Below, piece after piece: positions 43,572-50,341 of a DNA stretch of 64,000 nucleotides; the first letter of the stretch is position 1; each line of letters opens with the position of its first letter. The notes below the pieces were generated by a model. The model saw only the letters and a list, made by a program, of their open reading frames with translations. It had not been told where the DNA came from and ran no database searches. The position numbers were made by a program, and so were the translations under genes. The stretch covers positions 496,001 through 560,000 of the forward strand of contig OZ245032.1 of assembly GCA_965224015.1 (NCBI GenBank), read 5' to 3'. This DNA is from CBDCVD01 sp965224015 (GTDB taxonomy: Bacteria; Pseudomonadota; Alphaproteobacteria; Rhizobiales; CBDCVD01).

Positions 43572-44834
43572 TTAATCCACAATCTCTGCCGTCTCCAATA
43601 CAGCATGAAATAACACATCGGCACCCGCGCGCGCCCAGTCTTTGGTGATCTCTTCTGCTTCGTTGTGGGACAAACCATCAACGCAGGGGCACATCACCAT
43701 GGCCGTGGGTGCCACGCGGTTGATCCAGCACGCGTCATGGCCGGCGCCGGAGACGATATTGCGGTGACTAAGTCCAAGACGCTCCGCGGCATTACGCACG
43801 GTGTCTACGCATGTTTGGTCAAATGTGACCGGTTCAAAATGTCCTGCCTCCTCAATTTCGAAATCAAGACCAAGGTCGGAGGCGATCCTGGGACCCTCAT
43901 CCTCCAGCCGGGCCCTCATGGCCGCAAGAACCTCTTTGTCAGGAGAGCGTATATCAGCGGTGAACACCACCCGTCCCGGGATCACATTGCGCGAATTGGG
44001 ATAAACATCACAATGGCCGACAGCCCCCACCGCGTCAGGTTGATAGGACAGGGCGATTTCATGGATCAATTCGGTAATGCGGGCCATGCCGAGGCCCGCG
44101 TTGAGGCGCATGGGCATGGGTGTTGAGCCGGTATGGGCCTCCCTGCCGGTCAGGGTAATTTGCAGCCACCAAAGTCCCTGCCCATGGGTCACGACGCCGA
44201 TGTCCTTGCCCTCAGCCTCCAGAATCGGCCCCTGCTCGATATGCAATTCAAAAAAGGCATGCAGCTTGCGTGCCCCGCAAGGCTCGTCGCCTTTAAAGCC
44301 GATGCGCGCCAGTTCCTTACCGACGGTCTTTCCCTGCGCATCCTCCCGGTCGTAAGCCCAGTCGCGGGTATGTATGCCGGCAAAGACCCCGGAGGCCATC
44401 ATAGGAGGCGAAAACCGGGTTCCCTCCTCGTTGGTCCAATTCACCACCTCAATGGGGCGCCGTGTCCGGGTACCGCTTTCGTTGAGGGTACGGATAATTT
44501 CCAAAGCCCCCAACACGCCAAGAACGCCATCGTACTTGCCCCCTGTGGGCTGGGTGTCAAGGTGGCTACCCACCATGACAGGCAAGGCTTGTGGATCGGT
44601 ACCCTCGCGCCGAGCGAACATGTTACCCATGTCGTCGAGCCCCATGGTCAGCCCCTCAGCCGCGCACCAGGAGGCAAAAAGTCGCCGACCCTCAGCGTCC
44701 GCGTCGGTTAACGTTTGCCGATTGTTGCCGCCGGCAATCCCGGGACCGATCTTGGCCATCTCCATCAACGCATCCCAAAGCCTGTCGCCGTTGATGCGCA
44801 GATTGCTCGCAGGTCTTTTCGTGCTTGCAATCAT
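43572..44834 (-). CDS. Zn-dependent N-carbamoyl amidohydrolase (beta-ureidopropionase/allantoate amidohydrolase family)
   Basis: 420 residues from the ATG at 44834, which has GGGGAGG 4 bp upstream; the longer frame to 44882 lacks one. M20 dinuclear fold: VMVGSHLDTQPTGGKYDGVLGVLGALE near 82-108 (His and Asp ligands), NEEGTRFSPPMMASGVFAG near 130-148 (Glu ligand), ELHIEQGPILEAEGKDIGVVTHGQGLWW, and the late His in VSGAGHDACWI. It removes the carbamoyl group from N-carbamoyl-beta-alanine or a similar compound, releasing ammonia and CO2. It is first in the operon with hydA and ridA. Substrate assignment to beta-ureidopropionate is by context. Confidence 0.92.
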   Translation of the reverse strand: MIASTKRPASNLRINGDRLWDALMEMAKIGPGIAGGNNRQTLTDADAEGRRLFASWCAAEGLTMGLDDMGNMFARREGTDPQALPVMVGSHLDTQPTGGKYDGVLGVLGALEIIRTLNESGTRTRRPIEVVNWTNEEGTRFSPPMMASGVFAGIHTRDWAYDREDAQGKTVGKELARIGFKGDEPCGARKLHAFFELHIEQGPILEAEGKDIGVVTHGQGLWWLQITLTGREAHTGSTPMPMRLNAGLGMARITELIHEIALSYQPDAVGAVGHCDVYPNSRNVIPGRVVFTADIRSPDKEVLAAMRARLEDEGPRIASDLGLDFEIEEAGHFEPVTFDQTCVDTVRNAAERLGLSHRNIVSGAGHDACWINRVAPTAMVMCPCVDGLSHNEAEEITKDWARAGADVLFHAVLETAEIVD

Positions 44835-44910
44835 CTTACCTCCCCTGTTTTTCAGGTACGCCACTGCAGCAGTTACGGCCAAACGATCCCATGCGATTGG
44901 CTCAGCCTTT

Positions 44911-45050
44911 ATACCAGCGGTATAGGTTTTTTGTACACGTTGACTTGTAGGCCTCGCTATTAACCGGCATCGAACCTTAATACTGACGACCTGGCCAGTC
45001 CATTTCCCCGTCCTGGGCCAACGGCCAAACGCAAAGCCCCTGCTTGGTAT
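44911..45050 (+). repeat. family A repeat, copy 10, long diverged form
   Basis: Starts ATACCAGCGGTATAGG and ends TGCTTGGTAT; the interior is longer and related to copy 2 (GTACACG-TTGACTTGT, CTGGGCCA, AACGCAAAGCCCC). Confidence 0.7.
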
Positions 45051-45126
45051 CAGCCTGGTGGTCGAGCCGATCTGTCGGTCACACCCCTGCCGCGAAGATC
45101 ACGGCCTCGCGACAGATCACCTGAAG

Positions 45127-45149
45127 GGGTAGGGCGGTTCGCCCTACCC
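45127..45149. terminator. hairpin downstream of the aminotransferase gene
   Basis: GGGTAGGGCG, loop GTT, CGCCCTACCC: a 10-bp GC-rich stem 40 bp past the stop codon. There is no U-run on the minus strand, so intrinsic termination is only possible. Confidence 0.4.
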
Positions 45150-45166
45150 GGTGAAAGGCTCACACA

Positions 45167-45210
45167 TAGTCAAGCGCCTTAAACACGCTTAGTCAAGCGC
45201 CTTAAGCACG
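45167..45210. repeat. 21-bp tandem duplication at aminotransferase 3' end
   Basis: TAGTCAAGCGCCTTAAACACG at 45167-45187 and again (one mismatch) at 45190-45210. The second copy holds the C-terminal VLKALD codons and the stop; the first lies just outside the gene. Confidence 0.75.
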
Positions 45211-46514
45211 TTCGCGACGGTCTCGAAGATATGATCGATTTGCGTCTTCTTGATGATCAGCGGTGGTGACAGTGCAATTGTATCGCTGGTCACACGAATA
45301 AGAACCCCCTTTTCAAACGCATCAAGAAACGCCTGAAACGCTCGTTTTGTCGGCTGCCCCTCCATGGGTTCAAGTTCGATCGCGCCGATAAGCCCGAAAT
45401 TGCGTATATCAATCACATGGGGCAGACCTTGCAGGCCATGCAGGCCATCCTCCCAATAAGATGCCAGATCACTTGCCCGGGTCAGCAAGCCCTCCTCAAG
45501 ATAGGTCTCTAGCGTACCCAACGCTGCCGCGCAGGCCATAGGATTGCCTGAGTAAGTATAGCCGTGGAAAAATTCGATAAGATGTTCCGGCCCCTGCATA
45601 AAGGCATCGTGAATCTCATCGCGCACAAAGACCGCTCCCATGGGAATGACACCATTTGTTAGCCCCTTGGCGGTGGTAATAATATCGGGAGTAACCCCAA
45701 AGGCGTCGGGGGCAAAGGGTGCCCCAAGGCGTCCGAATCCCGTGATGACCTCATCAAAGATCAACAGAATGCCGTACTTGTCGCAAATGGTGCGCAGGCG
45801 CTCAAGATAGCCCTTGGGTGGCAACAGCACCCCGGTGGAGCCCGCCATGGGTTCGATAATAACCGCGGCAATAGTCGAGGGGTCGTGCAAAGCCGCAATG
45901 CGCTCGAGTTCATCGGCGTACTCGGCCCCGTGCTCCGGCAACCCGCGGGTAAAGGCGTTGCGCGCCAGGTCATGGGTGTGGCGCATATGATCCACCCCGG
46001 TCAAAAGCGTGCCGAACATTTTGCGATTGGCCACGATGCCCCCAACAGAGATACCACCAAAATTCACCCCATGATAGCTGCGCTCTCGTCCAATAAGGCG
46101 AAAGCGGGCTCCATCGCCCCGGGCCCGGTGATAGGCGAGAGCGATTTTGAGGGCGGTATCCGCGGACTCGGATCCGGAATTGGTGAAGAACACGTGGTTC
46201 AGCCCCTCAGGTGAAATCTGTGCCAGTCGCGAGGCCAACTCAAATACTTTCGGGTGAGCCAGCTGAAAAGTGGGAGCAAAATCCAGGTCATCGACCTGGG
46301 CCTTGATGGCTTCGGCAATAAGAGGGCGTCCATGGCCTGCGTTCACGCACCAAAGGCCCGCTGTTGCATCAAGTATCTGCCGCCCATCATCGCTTGTGTA
46401 GTGCATATCCTTGGCGCTAACGAGCATGCGCGGCGCTTTCTTGAACTGCCGGTTGGCAGAAAACGGCATCCAAAATGCTTCAAGGTCATTGGGGCGGGTA
46501 TTGGTATTCAACAT
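45189..46514 (-). CDS. omega-amino acid--pyruvate aminotransferase (beta-alanine transaminase type)
   Basis: 441 residues from the ATG at 46514, with GGAGGACATGTC before it; the longer frame to 46718 has no site. Class III PLP enzyme: FWMPFSANRQFKKAPRML near 14-31 is a signature of beta-alanine--pyruvate transaminases. Others are GLWCVNAGHGRP, FFTNSGSESADTALKIALAYH near 108-128, SYHGVNFGGISVGG, the Asp in LIFDEVITGFGRLG, and the PLP Lys in ITTAKGLTNGVIPMGAV. It would turn beta-alanine plus pyruvate into malonate semialdehyde and alanine. That is the next step after the hydantoinase and carbamoylase encoded just downstream, which makes a pyrimidine degradation route likely. Confidence 0.92.
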   Translation of the reverse strand: MLNTNTRPNDLEAFWMPFSANRQFKKAPRMLVSAKDMHYTSDDGRQILDATAGLWCVNAGHGRPLIAEAIKAQVDDLDFAPTFQLAHPKVFELASRLAQISPEGLNHVFFTNSGSESADTALKIALAYHRARGDGARFRLIGRERSYHGVNFGGISVGGIVANRKMFGTLLTGVDHMRHTHDLARNAFTRGLPEHGAEYADELERIAALHDPSTIAAVIIEPMAGSTGVLLPPKGYLERLRTICDKYGILLIFDEVITGFGRLGAPFAPDAFGVTPDIITTAKGLTNGVIPMGAVFVRDEIHDAFMQGPEHLIEFFHGYTYSGNPMACAAALGTLETYLEEGLLTRASDLASYWEDGLHGLQGLPHVIDIRNFGLIGAIELEPMEGQPTKRAFQAFLDAFEKGVLIRVTSDTIALSPPLIIKKTQIDHIFETVANVLKALD

Positions 46515-46790
46515 GACATGTCCTCCAGACTCCACGGGGCGTGAAGCTAAAGATCTGGAAAGGGTGTACCGGTTGGCATCAGTCAGGTGCAAACCGGCGG
46601 TGAGTTTGGTACCCTTGGGCGATGGTATCAGGGCCACACGGCGCGTACCCTGGAATTTGGCACGGCCTTTGTGTTGTGGATCTTGCGACCGTAACCAGTA
46701 TTGCAGAAAAATAGCCAAATGACTACAGATTGGTTAGACGATCCTGATCGGACGATCAACCAAATTCTCCAGCCAGGTCGAGCTGAATTT
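46515..46790. other. gap upstream of the aminotransferase gene
   Basis: 276 bp, no gene or repeat recognised; presumably the promoter region. Confidence 0.4.
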
Positions 46791-46829
46791 CTATAGCAAA
46801 ATGGGGACAACTAAACGTATGCTGATTTA
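46791..46829 (-). repeat. family B minimal 39-bp copy docked on NlpC gene stop
   Basis: On the minus strand TAAATCAGCATACGTTTAG then TTGTCCCCATTTTGCTATAG. It is the same 39-bp unit as at 63270-63308 with two changes, and its first three bases (TAA) are the stop of the NlpC/P60 gene. Confidence 0.85.
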
Positions 46830-47699
46830 TGGAGATTTGACTTCGCGAAAGCGCCGCACCGTGCGAAGCGGCAAATTAAGAGCGTCATTGCGCTTTACCA
46901 CACGACGGATTGGTTCAGTAACGGTGAGCATCTGATGGCCACAAGCGTGCACAAGCGTTCTTTGTGTTTTCATGATCCCCACATGGCCGGGCCAGAACAC
47001 AAGATCGCCGCGTCTTAGATTGGTCAGGTCGCCCGCAAGCGCGACGGGCTCGCCCAAGGTGGCTTCCTGCATATAGGCGTCGCGCGGTGCGGCAATGCCT
47101 GCGGCACGCAGCACCGTAAATACCAATCCCGAACAGTCCAGCCCCAGACTTGTGCGCCCGCCCCAAAGGTACGGCGTGCCGACAAACTGGCAAGCCAGCG
47201 AAACGTAATCGGGAACGTTATGGGCAATGGGAACCAGGTGCCTGGCAAACAAGGCCGAGCCATTGGGCAAAACCGCAAACGCCCTGTCCTCGTCCTTCAC
47301 CGTTACCAGAGAGCCCATACTGATCAACGCAACGGTTGGGGCTTTAATATTGGTTGTTTTGTAGATATAGGTGCGCAGAGTTGCAACCCTGTGGGTAGGA
47401 TCACTGTATTTTTCTGTTAGCGGCGACAACCGATCGACAGGCAGGTAGCCAACATAGCCGTCGGTCTCCAACTGTCCCCACGCCCATCCGTTGGCAATGT
47501 CATAAACCCGCACCCGTTCACCAAACAGCGCCTGGCTATCGAGCGGGGCATCCGTTGCGGGCAATCGGCGTACAGGAACGCTGGCGGCGGTGACATTGTA
47601 GGGCGTGCCTGCAACGAACCGTTTCGCCTTGACCTTTCCGCGCAAGGTTGATGCGGCAAGATCGTCGCGATAGGCGTTTAAGCGTGGGTCGAGTTGCAT
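46827..47699 (-). CDS. NlpC/P60-family peptidase with SH3-like domains
   Basis: 290 residues from the ATG at 47699 (AAGGATAA upstream; starts MQLDPRLNAYRDDLAA). Two bacterial SH3-like stretches lie near 25-150 (VPVRRLPATDAPLDSQALFGERVRVYDIANGWAWGQL and VTVKDEDRAFAVL). The NlpC/P60 catalytic domain follows: Cys in SLGLDCSGLV near 197-206, His in WPGHVGIM near 252, and a third polar residue His in VHACGHQMLTVTEP. It cleaves peptide cross-links of peptidoglycan, typically at gamma-D-glutamyl bonds. No signal peptide is seen, as in homologues (DipM-unlike) that recycle muropeptides in the cytosol. It starts 4 bp after the M17 peptidase stop, so the two are coupled. Confidence 0.9.
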   Translation of the reverse strand: MQLDPRLNAYRDDLAASTLRGKVKAKRFVAGTPYNVTAASVPVRRLPATDAPLDSQALFGERVRVYDIANGWAWGQLETDGYVGYLPVDRLSPLTEKYSDPTHRVATLRTYIYKTTNIKAPTVALISMGSLVTVKDEDRAFAVLPNGSALFARHLVPIAHNVPDYVSLACQFVGTPYLWGGRTSLGLDCSGLVFTVLRAAGIAAPRDAYMQEATLGEPVALAGDLTNLRRGDLVFWPGHVGIMKTQRTLVHACGHQMLTVTEPIRRVVKRNDALNLPLRTVRRFREVKSP

Positions 47700-47703
47700 G
47701 GCG

Positions 47704-49122
47704 TTATCCTTGCGCGTAACGCTCTTGCAGCATTGCATAAAGGGCGCGTACGGCCTGTGCTTCCCCGCCTTTGGGCCGGCCGGGACGATAGCGCAGGTTG
47801 TAGGCAGAAATATCAAAGTGCATCCAGGTATGCGCCTTTTCCACAAAACGATGAAGAAAAAGCGCCGCCGTTATGGAGCCCCCGTAAGGTGTGTTGGAGA
47901 TGTGATTAATGTCGGCGATCCCCGTGTCCAGCATGGACCGGTACCCGGGCCAAAGGGGCAGACGCCAGACCGGATCGGCCTCCTCATCGGCCGCCATCAT
48001 CATGGCTTCAGCCAATTGATCGCAGGTACAGTAAAACGGGGCAACTTCAAATCCGAGCGCCACCCGCGCCGCGCCCGTCAGGGTGGCCATATCGATGAGC
48101 AGATCAGGGGCCTGAGTATCGGCAAGCGACAGGGCGTCGGCCAGGATAAGCCGCCCCTCCGCATCCGTGTTGCCGATCTCGACATGAAGGCCGTTACGTG
48201 CGCGCAGGATATCCCCTGGGCGATAGGCGTTTCCTGCGATACTGTTTTCGACCGCCGGAATGATAACGCGCAGTCTTATCTTCAACCCGCCCTGCATTAC
48301 CAGGGCCGCAAGCCCGAGGACATGGGCGGCCCCACCCATGTCTTTTTTCATTGTCCGCATACTATTGCCGGGCTTGATGTTCAGGCCACCACTGTCAAAA
48401 CACACCCCCTTGCCCACAAGGGTTACTTTAGGGGCCTGTTTGGGCCCCCAGGTCATGTCGATGAGGCGGGGAGGGCGGGTGCTGGCCATGCCGACGGCGT
48501 GAACGAGAGGGAATTGCCGTTCCAGGCTTTTGCCCTTGGTGACCCGTATGCGCGCCTTGTGAGCAAGAGCCAGATCGCGGGCGGCTTGTTCGAGCTCCTG
48601 TGGACCGCAATCGATTGCCGGGGTGTTTATGAGATCGCGCACCAGGGTAACGGCGTCAATGACGGGTCTAAGCTTTTTGACTTTGGGGCTCGGACAGCAG
48701 AGTTGCGCGGGTTCCCAGCGAGGTGAGGAGCTTTTGTATTGCCGAAAGCGATAGGCATCAAGGGCCCAGGCCAGGGCTGTATGCGCAGGAAAGGCATCGG
48801 CGTTGGCCAATCGGTAACGCCCGGCGGGAAGGGTTCGCGACAATTTCCCCGCCAGAAATCTGTCTTTGTTCTCCTTTGTATCCTCGCACCCGAGTCCCCA
48901 CAGAACCGCGGCCAAGTGTCCTTTTTTGCCCGCTACAAGCATCTGCTCTCCCGCCTTTCCCTTGAAATCGCAGGCTCCGGCCCAGGTTCTAAGCCAGTCC
49001 TCGGACACATCGGCCTGGCGCGCCGCAAGCGCCCATGCTTTTGCGTCCTCGCCATGGGGGCACAGGCCAACGATCGGAATGGATTTCTGTCCTGCACGTT
49101 GGCCAATCAGGCTATTTGTCAT
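47704..49122 (-). CDS. M17 leucyl aminopeptidase family protein
   Basis: 472 residues. N-terminal variable domain, then the M17 catalytic core: the metal and active Lys in LVGKGVCFDSGGLNIKPG near 237-254, KKDMGGAAHVLGLA near 262-275, and NTDAEGRLILADALSLAD near 315-332 (Asp and Glu ligands with the catalytic Arg). It removes N-terminal residues from peptides with two Mn/Zn ions in the cytosol. The coupled NlpC/P60 gene suggests joint action on murein peptides; in many alphaproteobacteria the same pair is seen. Start ATG at 49122 has no close alternative. Confidence 0.92.
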   Translation of the reverse strand: MTNSLIGQRAGQKSIPIVGLCPHGEDAKAWALAARQADVSEDWLRTWAGACDFKGKAGEQMLVAGKKGHLAAVLWGLGCEDTKENKDRFLAGKLSRTLPAGRYRLANADAFPAHTALAWALDAYRFRQYKSSSPRWEPAQLCCPSPKVKKLRPVIDAVTLVRDLINTPAIDCGPQELEQAARDLALAHKARIRVTKGKSLERQFPLVHAVGMASTRPPRLIDMTWGPKQAPKVTLVGKGVCFDSGGLNIKPGNSMRTMKKDMGGAAHVLGLAALVMQGGLKIRLRVIIPAVENSIAGNAYRPGDILRARNGLHVEIGNTDAEGRLILADALSLADTQAPDLLIDMATLTGAARVALGFEVAPFYCTCDQLAEAMMMAADEEADPVWRLPLWPGYRSMLDTGIADINHISNTPYGGSITAALFLHRFVEKAHTWMHFDISAYNLRYRPGRPKGGEAQAVRALYAMLQERYAQG

Positions 49123-49165
49123 TAGTTGTACCGTCAGTCTGTTGCATCAAACCGTGAAGGGCCCC

Positions 49166-49184
49166 AGAGCGTGTCATGTCTTAT
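49166..49184 (+). repeat. family D end sequence
   Basis: AGAGCGTGTCATGTCTTA, matching the arms of the palindrome at 57054-57115. Confidence 0.5.
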
Positions 49185-49337
49185 ATCAAGGGCTCCCAGG
49201 GGGAAAGTCTATTTGGAAGCCGGCCCGCTTCCCGACAGGCCCTTCGATAAGCGCTCTGATTAACCGTATGTTAGGGTTAACAGAATATTGCTGAAATCAT
49301 CTCAATTGCAAGACAATCACTGATTCGGGAGTGTCCT

Positions 49338-50204
49338 ATGGTTTTGTGCCAACGTAAAGCCGCCGATCCGTTTTTTGCCAGGCTTAAGGGCATTGCGCTT
49401 ATTGCGGCGTCTGTTCTGGCGCTTTCCGGCTGTGGAGCCTTGCCTCTTGCGGTACAGGACAGACACGAAACGTCCCCCTATGGTGAAGAGCAACTCGGGG
49501 CCCCGGAGGCTGTACACTATTGGAGCGAGCGCTACACTCAGGATCCAAAGGACAAGCATACGGCTATTTCCTATGCTTCCCACTTGCGCGCTGCGGGGCA
49601 GACCAAGCAGGCCGCCGAAGTCATGCAGCAGGTTGCCATCCAGTATCCCGATGACCCGAAAATCCTCGGGGCCTTTGCCAAGACGCTTGCAGCCAATCGC
49701 GATTATCAGCGCGCGCTAAATGTGATCAATAACACGATCCAGCGCGACAATCCGGACTGGAGTTTGTTGTCCACGGAGGCGGCGATTTATGATCAAATGG
49801 GCGAGCATGACCAGGCGCGCAGAATCTACCAGCAGGCGCTGGTTCTGGCGCCGGGAGAGCCGTCCATTCTCAATAATCTTGGTATGTCATATATTTTGAC
49901 AGGTCAGCTTGCCGATGCGGAGGCGGTCCTGCACCAGGCCAGTCAACACGCAAAGGCCGACACGCAGGTGCGACAAAACCTCGCTCTGGCGCTTGGACTC
50001 CAGGGAAAATTTGCAGACGCCGAGGCCATTTTAAAACGCGAGCTTCCCGCTGAGCAGGCGAACCGCAACATCGCCTATTTGCGTGATATGCTGTCGCAAC
50101 CCAATAACTGGAAAAAGTTGGGCGAAATCGACGGCATCGACGGCAAGGGACAGATCGGCCTGCGTCTTAACGGCGACACGGCGCTGGGGCTGATCGCGCC
50201 ATAA
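49338..50204 (+). CDS. TPR lipoprotein (TadD-like)
   Basis: 288 residues. Lipoprotein signal: basic N-terminus, hydrophobic LIAASVLALSGCGAL with lipobox LSGC and Cys near residue 32. TPR repeats follow from about 70 to 250 (ISYASHLRAAGQTKQAAEVM, LAANRDYQRALNVINNTI, AAIYDQMGEHDQARRIYQQA, NLGMSYILTGQLADAEAVL and NLALALGLQGKFADAEAIL). This layout matches TadD-type pilotins or general TPR lipoproteins, but no tad cluster is present, so a Flp pilus role is not supported here. It is probably held at the inner leaflet of the outer membrane. GGGAGTGTCCT lies before the ATG. Confidence 0.85.
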   Translation: MVLCQRKAADPFFARLKGIALIAASVLALSGCGALPLAVQDRHETSPYGEEQLGAPEAVHYWSERYTQDPKDKHTAISYASHLRAAGQTKQAAEVMQQVAIQYPDDPKILGAFAKTLAANRDYQRALNVINNTIQRDNPDWSLLSTEAAIYDQMGEHDQARRIYQQALVLAPGEPSILNNLGMSYILTGQLADAEAVLHQASQHAKADTQVRQNLALALGLQGKFADAEAILKRELPAEQANRNIAYLRDMLSQPNNWKKLGEIDGIDGKGQIGLRLNGDTALGLIAP

Positions 50205-50252
50205 GGGCGTAGAAGTTTTCACCACCTCAGGCCGCGACCGGACGCACAGGCT

Positions 50253-50341
50253 CTATAGCAAAATGTGTTTAGATGGAATCATGAGCATTCAGCATTGTTT
50301 TTGCATTTTGCTATGGGGACAACTAAACGTATGCTGATCTA
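50253..50341 (-). repeat. family B 89-bp copy docked on clpB stop
   Basis: Intermediate-size form: the start module joined to the right hairpin, lacking the middle. On the minus strand its TAG (50341-50339) is the clpB stop, followed by ATCAGCATACGTTTAG. Confidence 0.85.

Noticed and set aside
47698..48726. Plus-strand open frame of 342 codons opposite the M17 peptidase gene
   Set aside because: Shadow of a gene with full metal-site motifs; no motif of its own.
49338..50204. Tad pilus locus
   Set aside because: The TPR lipoprotein resembles TadD, but no tad, cpa or flp gene is in the window.
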